This document shows positions 7,456-14,575 of a DNA stretch of 14,575 nucleotides, in pieces. Location of the stretch: the NCBI GenBank assembly GCA_946002045.1, contig CAMFYM010000025.1:1-14575 (forward strand). The letters are read 5' to 3'. The DNA is from an uncultured Clostridia bacterium. Its GTDB lineage: Bacteria > Bacillota > Clostridia > Oscillospirales > Acutalibacteraceae. The notes beneath the pieces are model-generated. The model saw only the letters and a program-made list of their open reading frames with translations. It had not been told where the DNA came from and did no database searches. Numbering within the stretch: position 1 is the stretch's first letter; the number at the start of each line of letters is the position of its first letter. A program made the position numbers and the translations under genes.

Positions 7456-8688
7456 TTATTTGTTTTCCTCTCTTTGCTTGTCAAGGAGTGCCTTAACCTT
7501 GATTGACAAGCCGAACAGGTTAATAAATCCTGCTGAATCAGCCTGATTGTATGCTCCACCGTCCTCACCAAAGGATGCAATATTCTCATCATAAAGAGTG
7601 AAAGGAGATGTAACACCTGCGTTAATAATATTGCCCTTATAAAGCTTAAGCTTAACATCACCGGTAACAGTCTCCTGAGTTTTGTCAACAAAGGCAGAAA
7701 GTGCCTCACGAAGTGGAGTGAACCATAATCCGTTATATACAAGCTCACCGAACTTCTGTGCCACAAGCTTTTTGTAATGTGATGTTTCACGGTCAAGGGT
7801 AATCATTTCCAAAAGCTCGTGTGCCTTGTAAAGAATAGCTCCACCGGGAGTTTCATAAACGCCCCTGCTTTTCATACCCACAAGACGGTTTTCAACTATA
7901 TCAAGCAGACCTATACCGTTTTTGCCACCAAGCTCGTTAAGCTTTTCAACAATAGCAAGTGCCTTCATTTCCTGTCCGTCAATAGCAGTTGGAACGCCCT
8001 GCTCAAAGTGGATTGTAACATATGTAGGCTCATCCGGTGCCTGCTCAGGAGCAACACCTAATTCGAGGAAGCCCTCCTTTGAATACATCGGCTCATTGGC
8101 AGGGTCCTCCAAATCAAGACCCTCGTGGCTAAGGTGCCATACATTCTTATCCTTTGAATAGTTAGTTTCACGATTTATTTTAAGAGGAATGTTGTGTGCC
8201 TCTGCATATTCAATTTCCTCCTCACGGGACTTAATATCCCATTCACGCCAAGGAGCAATTATCTCCATATCGGGAGCAAATGCCTTTAGGGTTAATTCAA
8301 ATCTTACCTGGTCGTTGCCCTTGCCCGTGCAGCCGTGACATATTGCGTCTGCACCCTCCTTAATTGCAATTTCTGCAAGTCCCTTTGCAATGCAGGGACG
8401 AGCGTGTGATGTGCCAAGCAGATAGCTTTCATAATCAGCACCTGCCTTAAGGCAAGGCCAAATGTAATCCTCAACATATTCATCCTTAAGGTCAAGCACA
8501 TAAAGCTTTGATGCGCCTGTTGCAATAGCCTTTTCCTCAAGTCCGTCAAGCTCTGTGCCCTGTCCCACATCGCCCGATACTGCGATAACCTCGCAATTAT
8601 TGTAGTTTTCCTTAAGCCAAGGAATTATGATTGATGTGTCAAGTCCTCCCGAATATGCAAGAACCACCTTTTTAATTTCTTTTGCCAT
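7456..8688 (-). CDS. argG: Argininosuccinate synthase
   Basis: 410 residues from the ATG at 8688. It joins citrulline and aspartate using ATP to make argininosuccinate. The PP-loop ATP site is AYSGGLDTS (11-19), and the conserved block HGCTGKGNDQVRFE is at 117-130. The open frame extends upstream to a TTG at 8706, but that extension encodes the ribosome site itself: GGAGA at 8696-8700 lies 7 nt before the ATG at 8688, so the shorter protein is preferred. It is the first gene of argG-argH, with its own promoter at 8724-8752 and ARG-box-like sites upstream, consistent with control by an ArgR/AhrC-type repressor. Confidence 0.98.
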   Translation of the reverse strand: MAKEIKKVVLAYSGGLDTSIIIPWLKENYNNCEVIAVSGDVGQGTELDGLEEKAIATGASKLYVLDLKDEYVEDYIWPCLKAGADYESYLLGTSHARPCIAKGLAEIAIKEGADAICHGCTGKGNDQVRFELTLKAFAPDMEIIAPWREWDIKSREEEIEYAEAHNIPLKINRETNYSKDKNVWHLSHEGLDLEDPANEPMYSKEGFLELGVAPEQAPDEPTYVTIHFEQGVPTAIDGQEMKALAIVEKLNELGGKNGIGLLDIVENRLVGMKSRGVYETPGGAILYKAHELLEMITLDRETSHYKKLVAQKFGELVYNGLWFTPLREALSAFVDKTQETVTGDVKLKLYKGNIINAGVTSPFTLYDENIASFGEDGGAYNQADSAGFINLFGLSIKVKALLDKQREENK

Positions 8689-8723
8689 AGCTGTTTCTCC
8701 AATCAAATATTTAGTATGGTCTT

Positions 8724-8752
8724 ATTATAATTACGTAGCTTTTAAATTTCAA
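8724..8752 (-). promoter_or_regulatory. argG: Sigma-A promoter for argG-argH
   Basis: On the minus strand a TTGAAA -35 (8747-8752) and a perfect TATAAT -10 (8724-8729) are spaced by 17 bases. The predicted start lies about 28 bases before the argG ATG. Confidence 0.87.
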
Positions 8753-8766
8753 GGGATTTTGAAAAG

Positions 8767-8784
8767 TTTGTATAAATATTCAAA
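8767..8784 (-). promoter_or_regulatory. Putative ARG box (ArgR/AhrC operator)
   Basis: The minus strand reads TTTGAATATTTATACAAA. Against the 18-bp ARG-box consensus WNTGAATWWWWATTCANW this agrees at 17 positions, the exception being ATACA for ATTCA. It lies 14 bases upstream of the argG -35, and arginine genes downstream make the assignment sensible. AT-rich sequence raises the chance of accidental matches. Confidence 0.6.
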
Positions 8785-8808
8785 AAATGTTCATATTATG
8801 CAGAATAA

Positions 8809-8824
8809 TTGTATAAAATTACAA
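8809..8824 (-). promoter_or_regulatory. Second, weaker ARG-box-like site
   Basis: The minus strand reads TTGTAATTTTATACAA. The 14-base core agrees with TGAATWWWWATTCA at 11 positions and shares the ATACAA half-site with the box at 8767-8784. The centres are 41 bp apart, close to four helical turns, which would put both sites on the same DNA face. Confidence 0.4.
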
Positions 8825-8872
8825 CAAAATCACTGATTATTTATGGATTTGTTATATTAAAACAATCTGCGC

Positions 8873-8939
8873 CGTAGTAACCCTGCAAACGCCCCTGTGT
8901 GCCTTTTACAAAACAGGGACTGCTACGCTCTGCCACACA
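8873..8939. ncRNA. Unidentified structured element with pseudoknot potential
   Basis: A GC-richer island in AT-rich DNA. CGTAG (8873-8877) pairs with CTACG (8923-8927), and CCCTG (8881-8885) with CAGGG (8914-8918), giving a two-part stem. Loop bases TGTGTG (8896-8901) can pair with CACACA (8934-8939), forming an H-type pseudoknot. A second CCCTGT (8893-8898) can instead pair with ACAGGG (8913-8918), so two folds compete. Both strands can form this. On the minus strand it would lie upstream of argG; on the plus strand, upstream of the surface-protein promoter. No T-rich terminator tail and no strong promoter adjoin it, and I do not recognise a known RNA family. It may be a leader, a small RNA or a protein-binding site. 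Confidence 0.4.
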
Positions 8940-9017
8940 CTGGTTTGTCAATATATATAATAGGTATAGGAATTTAACGAAAATAACCGACTTATGACGC
9001 CTGTTTGTCTGTTAACT

Positions 9018-9039
9018 AAATTGTAAACAAATTGTAAAA
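9018..9039 (+). repeat. Tandem 11-bp direct repeat upstream of the surface-protein promoter
   Basis: AAATTGTAAAC (9018-9028) is followed directly by AAATTGTAAAA (9029-9039), matching at 10 of 11 positions. The repeat ends 29 bases before the -35. It could be an activator or repressor site, or an A-tract UP-like element. Confidence 0.45.
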
Positions 9040-9068
9040 AAAATAATGCGAATTTTTAATGAAATCTG

Positions 9069-9097
9069 TTGACTTTTATATATGCGTATGTTATCAT
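9069..9097 (+). promoter_or_regulatory. Promoter of the giant surface-protein gene
   Basis: A TTGACT -35 (9069-9074) and TATCAT -10 (9092-9097) are separated by 17 bases. Transcription is expected to begin near 9104, leaving an untranslated leader of about 145 bases before the ATG at 9250. Confidence 0.75.
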
Positions 9098-9100
9098 ACG
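9085..9100. promoter_or_regulatory. Palindrome overlapping the -10 (putative operator)
   Basis: A perfect dyad: CGTATG (9085-9090), centre TTAT, then CATACG (9095-9100). It contains the whole -10 of the rightward promoter, so a dimeric protein bound here would block RNA polymerase. No regulator gene is seen in the window. Confidence 0.5.
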
Positions 9101-9103
9101 AGT

Positions 9104-9249
9104 GTATATATAACTTGGGGGATACTATACCCCTCGGTCAGTAATGCCCTCTATTTTGGGCTTTGGCGTGGAGTCGATATCAGGTCAGGGATTAGATTTC
9201 ACAGTGCCTTATTCCTTAATTTTGGGTAAATATGTTGGGAGGAATTTTT
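9104..9249 (+). promoter_or_regulatory. Long structured 5' leader of the surface-protein gene
   Basis: About 145 nt, GC-richer than its surroundings in its first part. GGGG (9117-9120) pairs with CCCC (9130-9133). ATGCC (9144-9148) can pair with GGCGT (9165-9169), extended by 9135-9138 with 9173-9176, or GCCC (9146-9149) can pair with GGGC (9158-9161). CCCT (9131-9134) can alternatively pair with AGGG (9187-9190). GGTCAG occurs twice (9136 and 9183). The leader ends at the ribosome site GGGAGG (9237-9242). I cannot match it to a known riboswitch; alternative pairings make a cis-regulatory RNA plausible. Confidence 0.4.
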
Positions 9250-12200
9250 ATGAAAACTAAATTCTCAAAAAGACTTTTATCTGCTGTTTTGGCTTTAGTT
9301 ATGGTAGTTTCTGCTTTTGCGTCATTACCGTTTACTACCTCTGCGGCAGACTACTCAGGCACATTGACATACAGCAGCAGAATTTATATTGCTGCTCATA
9401 ACGCCTCTTCATCAAACAGATTGGATCAGCAGGGCGCAGGCTCAATCAACATCTGTAACGACGGTCAGACAGGTAACTTCTGCACAGGTGCATGGTTCTA
9501 TGACCTTTCTGCCGTTCCGTCGGAGATTGGCACAATTACTGCCAATGTATCAATCAATGTTGCAAAGATAGAAACCGAAGCAGTAAATGTATCTATCTAC
9601 GCAGTATTCAACAATCCCGGTAACTTTACTAATATATCAAACACAGCAAGTGCTGCATTGGCAAAGTTCACCAATCCTGTAAAGCTTGGCTCATTCACCA
9701 ACAACGCAACAGGTGTTAGGGCTACATACGAGGTTGGCGAGCATATTAAGACTGCAAAAACCAACGGCACAGTTTTTGGTATCTATGCTATTATAGAAAC
9801 TGCAGGTCAGACAGCTGAAAGCGGTGGCTGGACTGACTGCCATATCACACCACCATCAATCGCTGTTGAGGTTACTGCTCCTTCATCAGGTCCTGATGTA
9901 GATGTTACAGGTAACACAAACAAGGAAGCACTCCAAAATGCAGTTGACCTTTATCTTGCAAGGATGGAGAGCATCGGCGCTGAAGGTGGCAAGGTTTACA
10001 CAAATATGAAACCTGCTTACGATGCATACCTTGATGCAGTAAGAAAGCTTGATGCTTTCACATACGGTACTGCTGCAGAGTCACAGCTTATTGAGGCTAA
10101 GAACAACCTTATGAGCAAGTACAATGCTATGAAGGAATTTACTCCTTACAAGGGTACAGCAACAGGTTACTATTTTGATACAGTTGCAACAGGTGGCTAT
10201 GATAACCTCCTTTATAGTTCACAGGGCACAAGTGGTTTCACCTATGGTGACGGTTGGTGTACTTCTGGCAATGTTAAGGCAAAGGTTTACTATGCAAAAA
10301 ATATTGTTATGCTTTATGACGGTGCTAACGAATCAGGCTTCCCTGTTGTTCTTGGTGTTTGCAGTACAACAAACTGGCTTAATCAAGCTAACCAATATAC
10401 TCTTACAAATGTTCATATTGACTCACCAACAACAGTTGCTCTTAAACACAACTGGTACGGTAAGTTAGGTGGTGACCAGTGGAAGATTTGGCCTAATAAA
10501 ACAACATCAGTTGATGATGTTTCATACCAGGCAGCAGGTGGCCCTGCTCAAACAGATACAAACAAGACTCCTGTATCTTATAACAACGAGATTTACTACA
10601 ACAGCACTAATAACGAAGTTAACTATTACGAGAATATTAACGCTTCCGGAAAGATTGTCTTCAATGTAGTATCCGGCTCAACAGTAGGTAAGATGGGCGT
10701 TAGCGACAGCAATCCGTCAACTGTATATGCTATTAACTACAAGGTAATTTATGACTTTGTAACAGATGCTAACAGAAGAAATCAAATCGCATTAGCACGT
10801 TATATGAAGGAGGGTGGCTTGTCAACACTCCTTACAGCAATGGATAACTGCACTGCATTTAATCCTAATTCTTACTTCACAGGTGCAAATGATAGCAATG
10901 TTGCAACAAAGGTAACAGAATGTGCTAACAAGATTAAAGCGCTTCATGCTGCAACAAAGGGTATCTCTCCAACCGGCGACCAGTATTACGGTGAGGGCTA
11001 TCAGCTTCTTAGAGATGCAATGGATGCAGACGGCGTAAGAGTTGCATACAAGGCAGGTAATGTTAGAGCTGACGGCGAGCAGAAGTACACAACAGCATCT
11101 TGGGATAACTTCTACAAAGTTATGAAAGCTGCCGAAGATTTTATGACAGCTGTTTCAGTAAACGGATATACAAACTCAGGTAATGAGACTGCAAAATCAT
11201 ATGCAAACGATGAGCTTATGCATATGGATATTCCAACATATTTTGCTGCTCTTGAATTGCTCTTCACACCTGTTGTTACAACAAGGCTTGAGGCTGCAAT
11301 CGACAGATTTGAATCTTATAACAACATCTTTACTGAGGAATCCTATAATAACGCTGCTTCAATAGTTAAAACTGCAAAGGAAACAGTTTGGGGCTCAGAG
11401 GAAAATTATAAGAGTGCCGGTGACGCTCTTGAAAAGACTCCACAAAACACTGCTACTGTTACAGCACAAACAAACCTTGTAAATGACGCTATCACAGCAC
11501 TTAAGTTCTCACCGGACGCAGTTGTTACAACTGATTTAGGTCAGTATTCACTTAATCAGGCAATCGCCCTTAAGGATACTATTTCAGACCCACTTGATTA
11601 CGGTAACTACGGTGACTACGAGGCTGCAATCAATGCTGCAAACGAGTACAAGGCACAATTACAGGCAGCAGACTTTACTGACTACGATGTTCAGCTTGAA
11701 GAATATGTTGCTGCTGTAACAGAGGCACTTAACGCTTATTACTCACTTGAGTATTCATTCGTAAAGATTCCTGATGGCACAATCGCTCGTAACGCAGGTA
11801 TTCAAACACTTGATATGTACCACGGCAGAAGTGGTTCAGGCAGATACTGGAACATCCAGTTCTCATATCCTGCAGCAGGCGCTGTAATTATCAGAACAAA
11901 GCATACTGCTACTAACATCAATTACGGCCAGGCTTCTGTTTACTACGGAACAACATCACCTCGTTCATCAAATATGCTCGATAGTATTACAATCGACGCA
12001 ACAGCCAATGATGTTTTGGAAATCAATGCAAACGGTGGTGCAGCAGGCTCTGACGCATGGGCAACAGCTCTCACAGACGCAGAGAAGCAAACCTACGCAG
12101 GCAAGCTTTCAACAGCTGGTTCAAACGGCAGTAACTTTGCTCTTAAGAACTTTAGAGTAGCAGAGGTTAGCCAGTACAATACTAAGGACATCTACGGTAT

Positions 12201-14575
12201 TACCGAGAGTGGCGTAACAATTGCAGATAAGGTTTCAGCAACAGACGAGTACACAAAGATGCTCGGCACAACAACAGGTGCTCATGCAAGCCCACTTCCC
12301 GGTGGTGTTTATGCTGCATCTCGTGTAAGTGGTGACCAGTACGGTGCAATCACAATGGCTGCAGATATGGTAGTTTCAATTCCTGCTAGCACAAAGGCAA
12401 CACTTTCTGCAACAACAGTACCTACATCAACACAGTATATCCTTGACGGCAAGTATTTCGGTGCGTTGTACTCATACGACCACGTAGTAAATACAATCAA
12501 CTGGGAAGGCTACGGCTTTATGAAGTCATCAGAGCCAATCAGCTCAGTTGTTACAGTTGTTGATATTTCATACTTGGTTGAGCTTGTTGAAGAGTGTAAC
12601 GTTCTTCTTGACAAGTCACTCATCGACTACTCACAGATGTACACTCCTGAAACTTGGGCTGACTTTACTGCAGCACTTTCTGCAGCACAGGCATCAATTA
12701 ACTACACAAGCATTGCTGCATCAACACTTACATCTACTTGCGAAACAAGATATGAAAACCTTTGGACAGCATATAAGGCTCTTAAGGTTAGAGAAATCCC
12801 TGTAACATTCAACTATAAGGATTCAACAGGTGCTGACGCATCAACAGTAATCAATGTTGAGTGGGGCAAGAAGATTAACACTAACTACGGCTCTGCTGAA
12901 ACAAATTATGCAGATTTGTTCAATGCAATCAGCACACCTGATTATGTATCTGCTGACGGTCTTTACACCTACAAGTTTGACAAGTGGACACCTGACTTCA
13001 ATGCAGCAGCACCAGTTAGGGAAGAGGCTTCATACACAGCTACTTATGTTTCAGAGCTTAACCCTGCAAACTTCATTCCTTACAACGCTTCAGTAGCATC
13101 ACTTATCGGTGCTCTCACAGACAGAACCTTCACATTGGCAGACCTTAACGCAATCAAGACTGAGCTTGCAGGTATGACCTACTTCTCATTAACTGATGAC
13201 GAAAAGGCTGCACTTAAGGGTGATGTTCAGGGTCAAATTGATGCTGAAAAGGCTCGTATTGATGAAATCAAGAACGGCCTTACTCCTTCAACTATTACAG
13301 TTGATGTAGCACAGGCTGCAGTTGATGCTGAAAAGGCTTGCCAGGATATTGATGCATATGATGTAGATTCATTAACATTTGATTATGTAACACCAATCGA
13401 GGTTGGTGGCAAGACTGTTGAGGCACTTAGATTCGGCTCACAGGAGGAGTTGGATGCAGCTCTTCGTGATGCAGTTGAGAATCTTAACAAGCATCAATAC
13501 ACAATTTACCTTGACGGTGTTGAAATTGGCACTGTTGAATACGGTACTCCTGTAATCATCAGCAGCGACGGTCAGTTGTTCACAAATGTTGCTGACCTTT
13601 CAACTCACGAGCACGACGGATCAAAGCTCCTTGCTTGGACTTATAGCTACGCTGCTCCATCAAGAAATAATGCTTATACATCTGCTAAGTATATGCTTAC
13701 AGGTAGGTCATTAGGCTTCATTGTAAAGGGTGATACAAAGCTCACAACAAAGAATGCCGGTAACACAGAAACAGGATTTACTGTTAAGTTCATGACAAAC
13801 GACGGCAAGGTATTTGATGTTGAATATACAACTGACGGTACTGTTACAATGCCAACAGCTCCTGCTTATGCTTACTACACATTTGCAGGTTACAGCAACG
13901 GCTTGAACGCAGGCGATACATTTGCAGTTACCAAGAACGAAACAATCATTGCTAATTATACTCCTGTACTTGCAGATAAGCTTCAGGTAGATATCTACAA
14001 CTCAAAGGGTCTTTGGGATGAAGTATCACCAGCAAGTGCAAACAAGTACGCTTACGGTGAACGAATCGACCTCAATGTTGCAAATGCATATTGCTGGGCT
14101 ATTGCAAAGTACGATGTTGATCTTGGCGCTAATATTTACAAAATTCTTGCATACGGTCCTTCTTATTCATTCCTTGTAACAAAGGATTATTACAGTAATG
14201 AAGCTACAAATGTATATGAGGGTATCGTAGCGTTGTCAAAGGCAGATTATGAGACTATTCTTGACGGTGACGGTGGCTACAGCAAGATGTATGACGGTGC
14301 AGGTAACCTCATCGAATCAAAGGTAGTTGACTTTGTAACACAGTATCCTGAACTTCAGCCAAATGTATCAGTTCTTGACAGTGCAATTCCTGTATACGGC
14401 GAGGACGGTTCACTTAAGAAGATTTCTTTAGTGGGCACATTCGCATTACCTGACGGCTACACAATCATTGAGGCAGGCGTACTCTTCTCATCAAATCAGG
14501 CAGCTGATATGACAGTAGAAAAGGTTGGCACAGACGGTATAGCAAGATTTAAGGCTTCAGGTCATACATGTGGTA
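9250..14575 (+). CDS. Giant secreted surface protein, 3' partial, with FIVAR-like and InlB-like modules
   Basis: One uninterrupted frame of 1775 codons runs off the window. The ATG at 9250 follows GGGAGG (9237-9242) by 7 nt. Residues 1-33 are a signal peptide (KRLLSAVLALVMVVSAFA core, cleavage near SAA/D34). Residues 34-210 look like a beta-sandwich, with GAWFYDLSAVP resembling DNRLRE-type domains (weak). FIVAR-like helical units lie at about 224-297, 600-677, 679-756, 767-837 and 1106-1181, sharing a pattern such as YTTASW (613-618), FTEESY (694-699) and YTPETW (1131-1136). Aromatic and Gly-rich beta regions fill 298-492 and 838-1100. InlB-repeat-like beta modules are near 1183-1267 (ending YTATY), 1415-1497 and 1508-1572 (ending ANYTP). 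Residues 1578-1775 continue beta-rich. FIVAR and InlB modules are typical of cell-surface adhesins and glycan-active proteins; no catalytic signature or wall anchor is visible. Function is otherwise unknown. Confidence 0.9.
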   Translation, partial: MKTKFSKRLLSAVLALVMVVSAFASLPFTTSAADYSGTLTYSSRIYIAAHNASSSNRLDQQGAGSINICNDGQTGNFCTGAWFYDLSAVPSEIGTITANVSINVAKIETEAVNVSIYAVFNNPGNFTNISNTASAALAKFTNPVKLGSFTNNATGVRATYEVGEHIKTAKTNGTVFGIYAIIETAGQTAESGGWTDCHITPPSIAVEVTAPSSGPDVDVTGNTNKEALQNAVDLYLARMESIGAEGGKVYTNMKPAYDAYLDAVRKLDAFTYGTAAESQLIEAKNNLMSKYNAMKEFTPYKGTATGYYFDTVATGGYDNLLYSSQGTSGFTYGDGWCTSGNVKAKVYYAKNIVMLYDGANESGFPVVLGVCSTTNWLNQANQYTLTNVHIDSPTTVALKHNWYGKLGGDQWKIWPNKTTSVDDVSYQAAGGPAQTDTNKTPVSYNNEIYYNSTNNEVNYYENINASGKIVFNVVSGSTVGKMGVSDSNPSTVYAINYKVIYDFVTDANRRNQIALARYMKEGGLSTLLTAMDNCTAFNPNSYFTGANDSNVATKVTECANKIKALHAATKGISPTGDQYYGEGYQLLRDAMDADGVRVAYKAGNVRADGEQKYTTASWDNFYKVMKAAEDFMTAVSVNGYTNSGNETAKSYANDELMHMDIPTYFAALELLFTPVVTTRLEAAIDRFESYNNIFTEESYNNAASIVKTAKETVWGSEENYKSAGDALEKTPQNTATVTAQTNLVNDAITALKFSPDAVVTTDLGQYSLNQAIALKDTISDPLDYGNYGDYEAAINAANEYKAQLQAADFTDYDVQLEEYVAAVTEALNAYYSLEYSFVKIPDGTIARNAGIQTLDMYHGRSGSGRYWNIQFSYPAAGAVIIRTKHTATNINYGQASVYYGTTSPRSSNMLDSITIDATANDVLEINANGGAAGSDAWATALTDAEKQTYAGKLSTAGSNGSNFALKNFRVAEVSQYNTKDIYGITESGVTIADKVSATDEYTKMLGTTTGAHASPLPGGVYAASRVSGDQYGAITMAADMVVSIPASTKATLSATTVPTSTQYILDGKYFGALYSYDHVVNTINWEGYGFMKSSEPISSVVTVVDISYLVELVEECNVLLDKSLIDYSQMYTPETWADFTAALSAAQASINYTSIAASTLTSTCETRYENLWTAYKALKVREIPVTFNYKDSTGADASTVINVEWGKKINTNYGSAETNYADLFNAISTPDYVSADGLYTYKFDKWTPDFNAAAPVREEASYTATYVSELNPANFIPYNASVASLIGALTDRTFTLADLNAIKTELAGMTYFSLTDDEKAALKGDVQGQIDAEKARIDEIKNGLTPSTITVDVAQAAVDAEKACQDIDAYDVDSLTFDYVTPIEVGGKTVEALRFGSQEELDAALRDAVENLNKHQYTIYLDGVEIGTVEYGTPVIISSDGQLFTNVADLSTHEHDGSKLLAWTYSYAAPSRNNAYTSAKYMLTGRSLGFIVKGDTKLTTKNAGNTETGFTVKFMTNDGKVFDVEYTTDGTVTMPTAPAYAYYTFAGYSNGLNAGDTFAVTKNETIIANYTPVLADKLQVDIYNSKGLWDEVSPASANKYAYGERIDLNVANAYCWAIAKYDVDLGANIYKILAYGPSYSFLVTKDYYSNEATNVYEGIVALSKADYETILDGDGGYSKMYDGAGNLIESKVVDFVTQYPELQPNVSVLDSAIPVYGEDGSLKKISLVGTFALPDGYTIIEAGVLFSSNQAADMTVEKVGTDGIARFKASGHTCG

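Larger units (their letters stand above)
8689..9249. other. Divergent control region between argG and the giant surface protein
   Basis: This 561-bp stretch has no convincing gene. From left to right it holds the argG ribosome site and promoter, two ARG-box-like sites, a GC-richer island with pseudoknot potential (8873-8939), an AT-rich segment (8941-9068) with an 11-bp tandem repeat, the rightward promoter with its dyad, and a structured leader ending at a strong ribosome site. Short open frames here are not supported by start sites. Confidence 0.85.

Noticed and set aside
8689..8706. Longer argG protein beginning at the TTG at 8706
   Set aside because: The extension encodes the GGAGA ribosome site for the ATG at 8688, and argG proteins normally begin close to the PP-loop.
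8862..8950. 6S RNA on the minus strand, because GTCCCTG and AGGGTTAC segments recall parts of E. coli 6S RNA
   Set aside because: The element is under 100 nt, the long central helix of 6S RNA is missing, and there is no clear promoter or terminator. The resemblance is limited to a few bases recalled from memory.
8862..8950. c-di-GMP-I riboswitch, because the minus strand contains GCACACAGGGGC
   Set aside because: The required GACGCAAAGCC-type segment and the tetraloop receptor part are not found on either strand.
8946..8951. TTGACA on the minus strand as a -35 for a small RNA
   Set aside because: No acceptable -10 lies 15-19 bases downstream; the sequence there is GC-rich.
9389..13096. Short plus-strand open frames inside the giant gene (for example 9389-9571, 12548-12805)
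   Set aside because: All lie one frame off the 1775-codon open frame and encode low-complexity Leu/Gln/His-rich peptides without ribosome sites.
1..14575. CRISPR array, tRNA, rRNA, insertion sequence or phage genes
   Set aside because: No regularly spaced repeats, cloverleaf-like sequence, transposase or integrase motifs were seen on either strand by reading; no scan could be run.

Overview
The window is a 14.6 kb piece of an AT-rich Gram-positive genome. The best guess is a gut Clostridia member of the Ruminococcaceae/Oscillospirales type. The evidence is the gene content (luxS, a DegV-family protein, a zinc-dependent phospholipase C-like protein), strong AGGAGG-type ribosome binding sites, TTGACA/TATAAT promoters, and a very large secreted protein with FIVAR-like and InlB-like modules. 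No tool was run, so the taxonomy is inference. The first 45 bases are not biological: they are an untrimmed Illumina Nextera i7 adapter, so the genome starts at about base 46. The large gene at the right edge is cut by the window end.

Layout. Bases 76-1668 (+) encode a class C beta-lactamase-fold serine hydrolase. A perfect 11-bp hairpin at 1688-1715 separates it from a long leftward (-) block. Read in transcription order, from right to left, that block is: argG then argH (final two steps of arginine biosynthesis) with their own promoter and ARG-box-like sites; a terminator at 6033-6060; a near-consensus promoter at 5997-6025; a DegV-family lipid-binding protein and ilvE (branched-chain aminotransferase); a terminator at 3980-4003; and a tightly overlapping trio made of an RluA-type pseudouridine synthase, a zinc-dependent phospholipase C-like protein, and luxS. 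The trio is joined by TGATG and ATGA stop/start overlaps.

Bases 8689-9249 form a 561-bp divergent control region. It holds the argG promoter and two ARG-box-like sites, a compact potential pseudoknot (8873-8939), an 11-bp tandem repeat, and a rightward promoter whose -10 sits inside a perfect dyad. A roughly 145-nt GC-richer leader follows, with alternative hairpins, ending at a strong ribosome binding site. Downstream, from 9250 to the window end, one uninterrupted frame encodes at least 1775 residues of a secreted surface protein. It has a signal peptide, beta-sandwich regions, at least five FIVAR-like helical repeats and three InlB-like beta modules. No anchor is visible because the 3' end is missing.

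Functionally, most of the leftward block is housekeeping amino-acid metabolism and RNA modification. The more unusual parts are the giant surface protein with its heavily structured control region, the unidentified pseudoknot element, and the coupling of luxS to a membrane-lipid hydrolase-like gene and a pseudouridine synthase gene.
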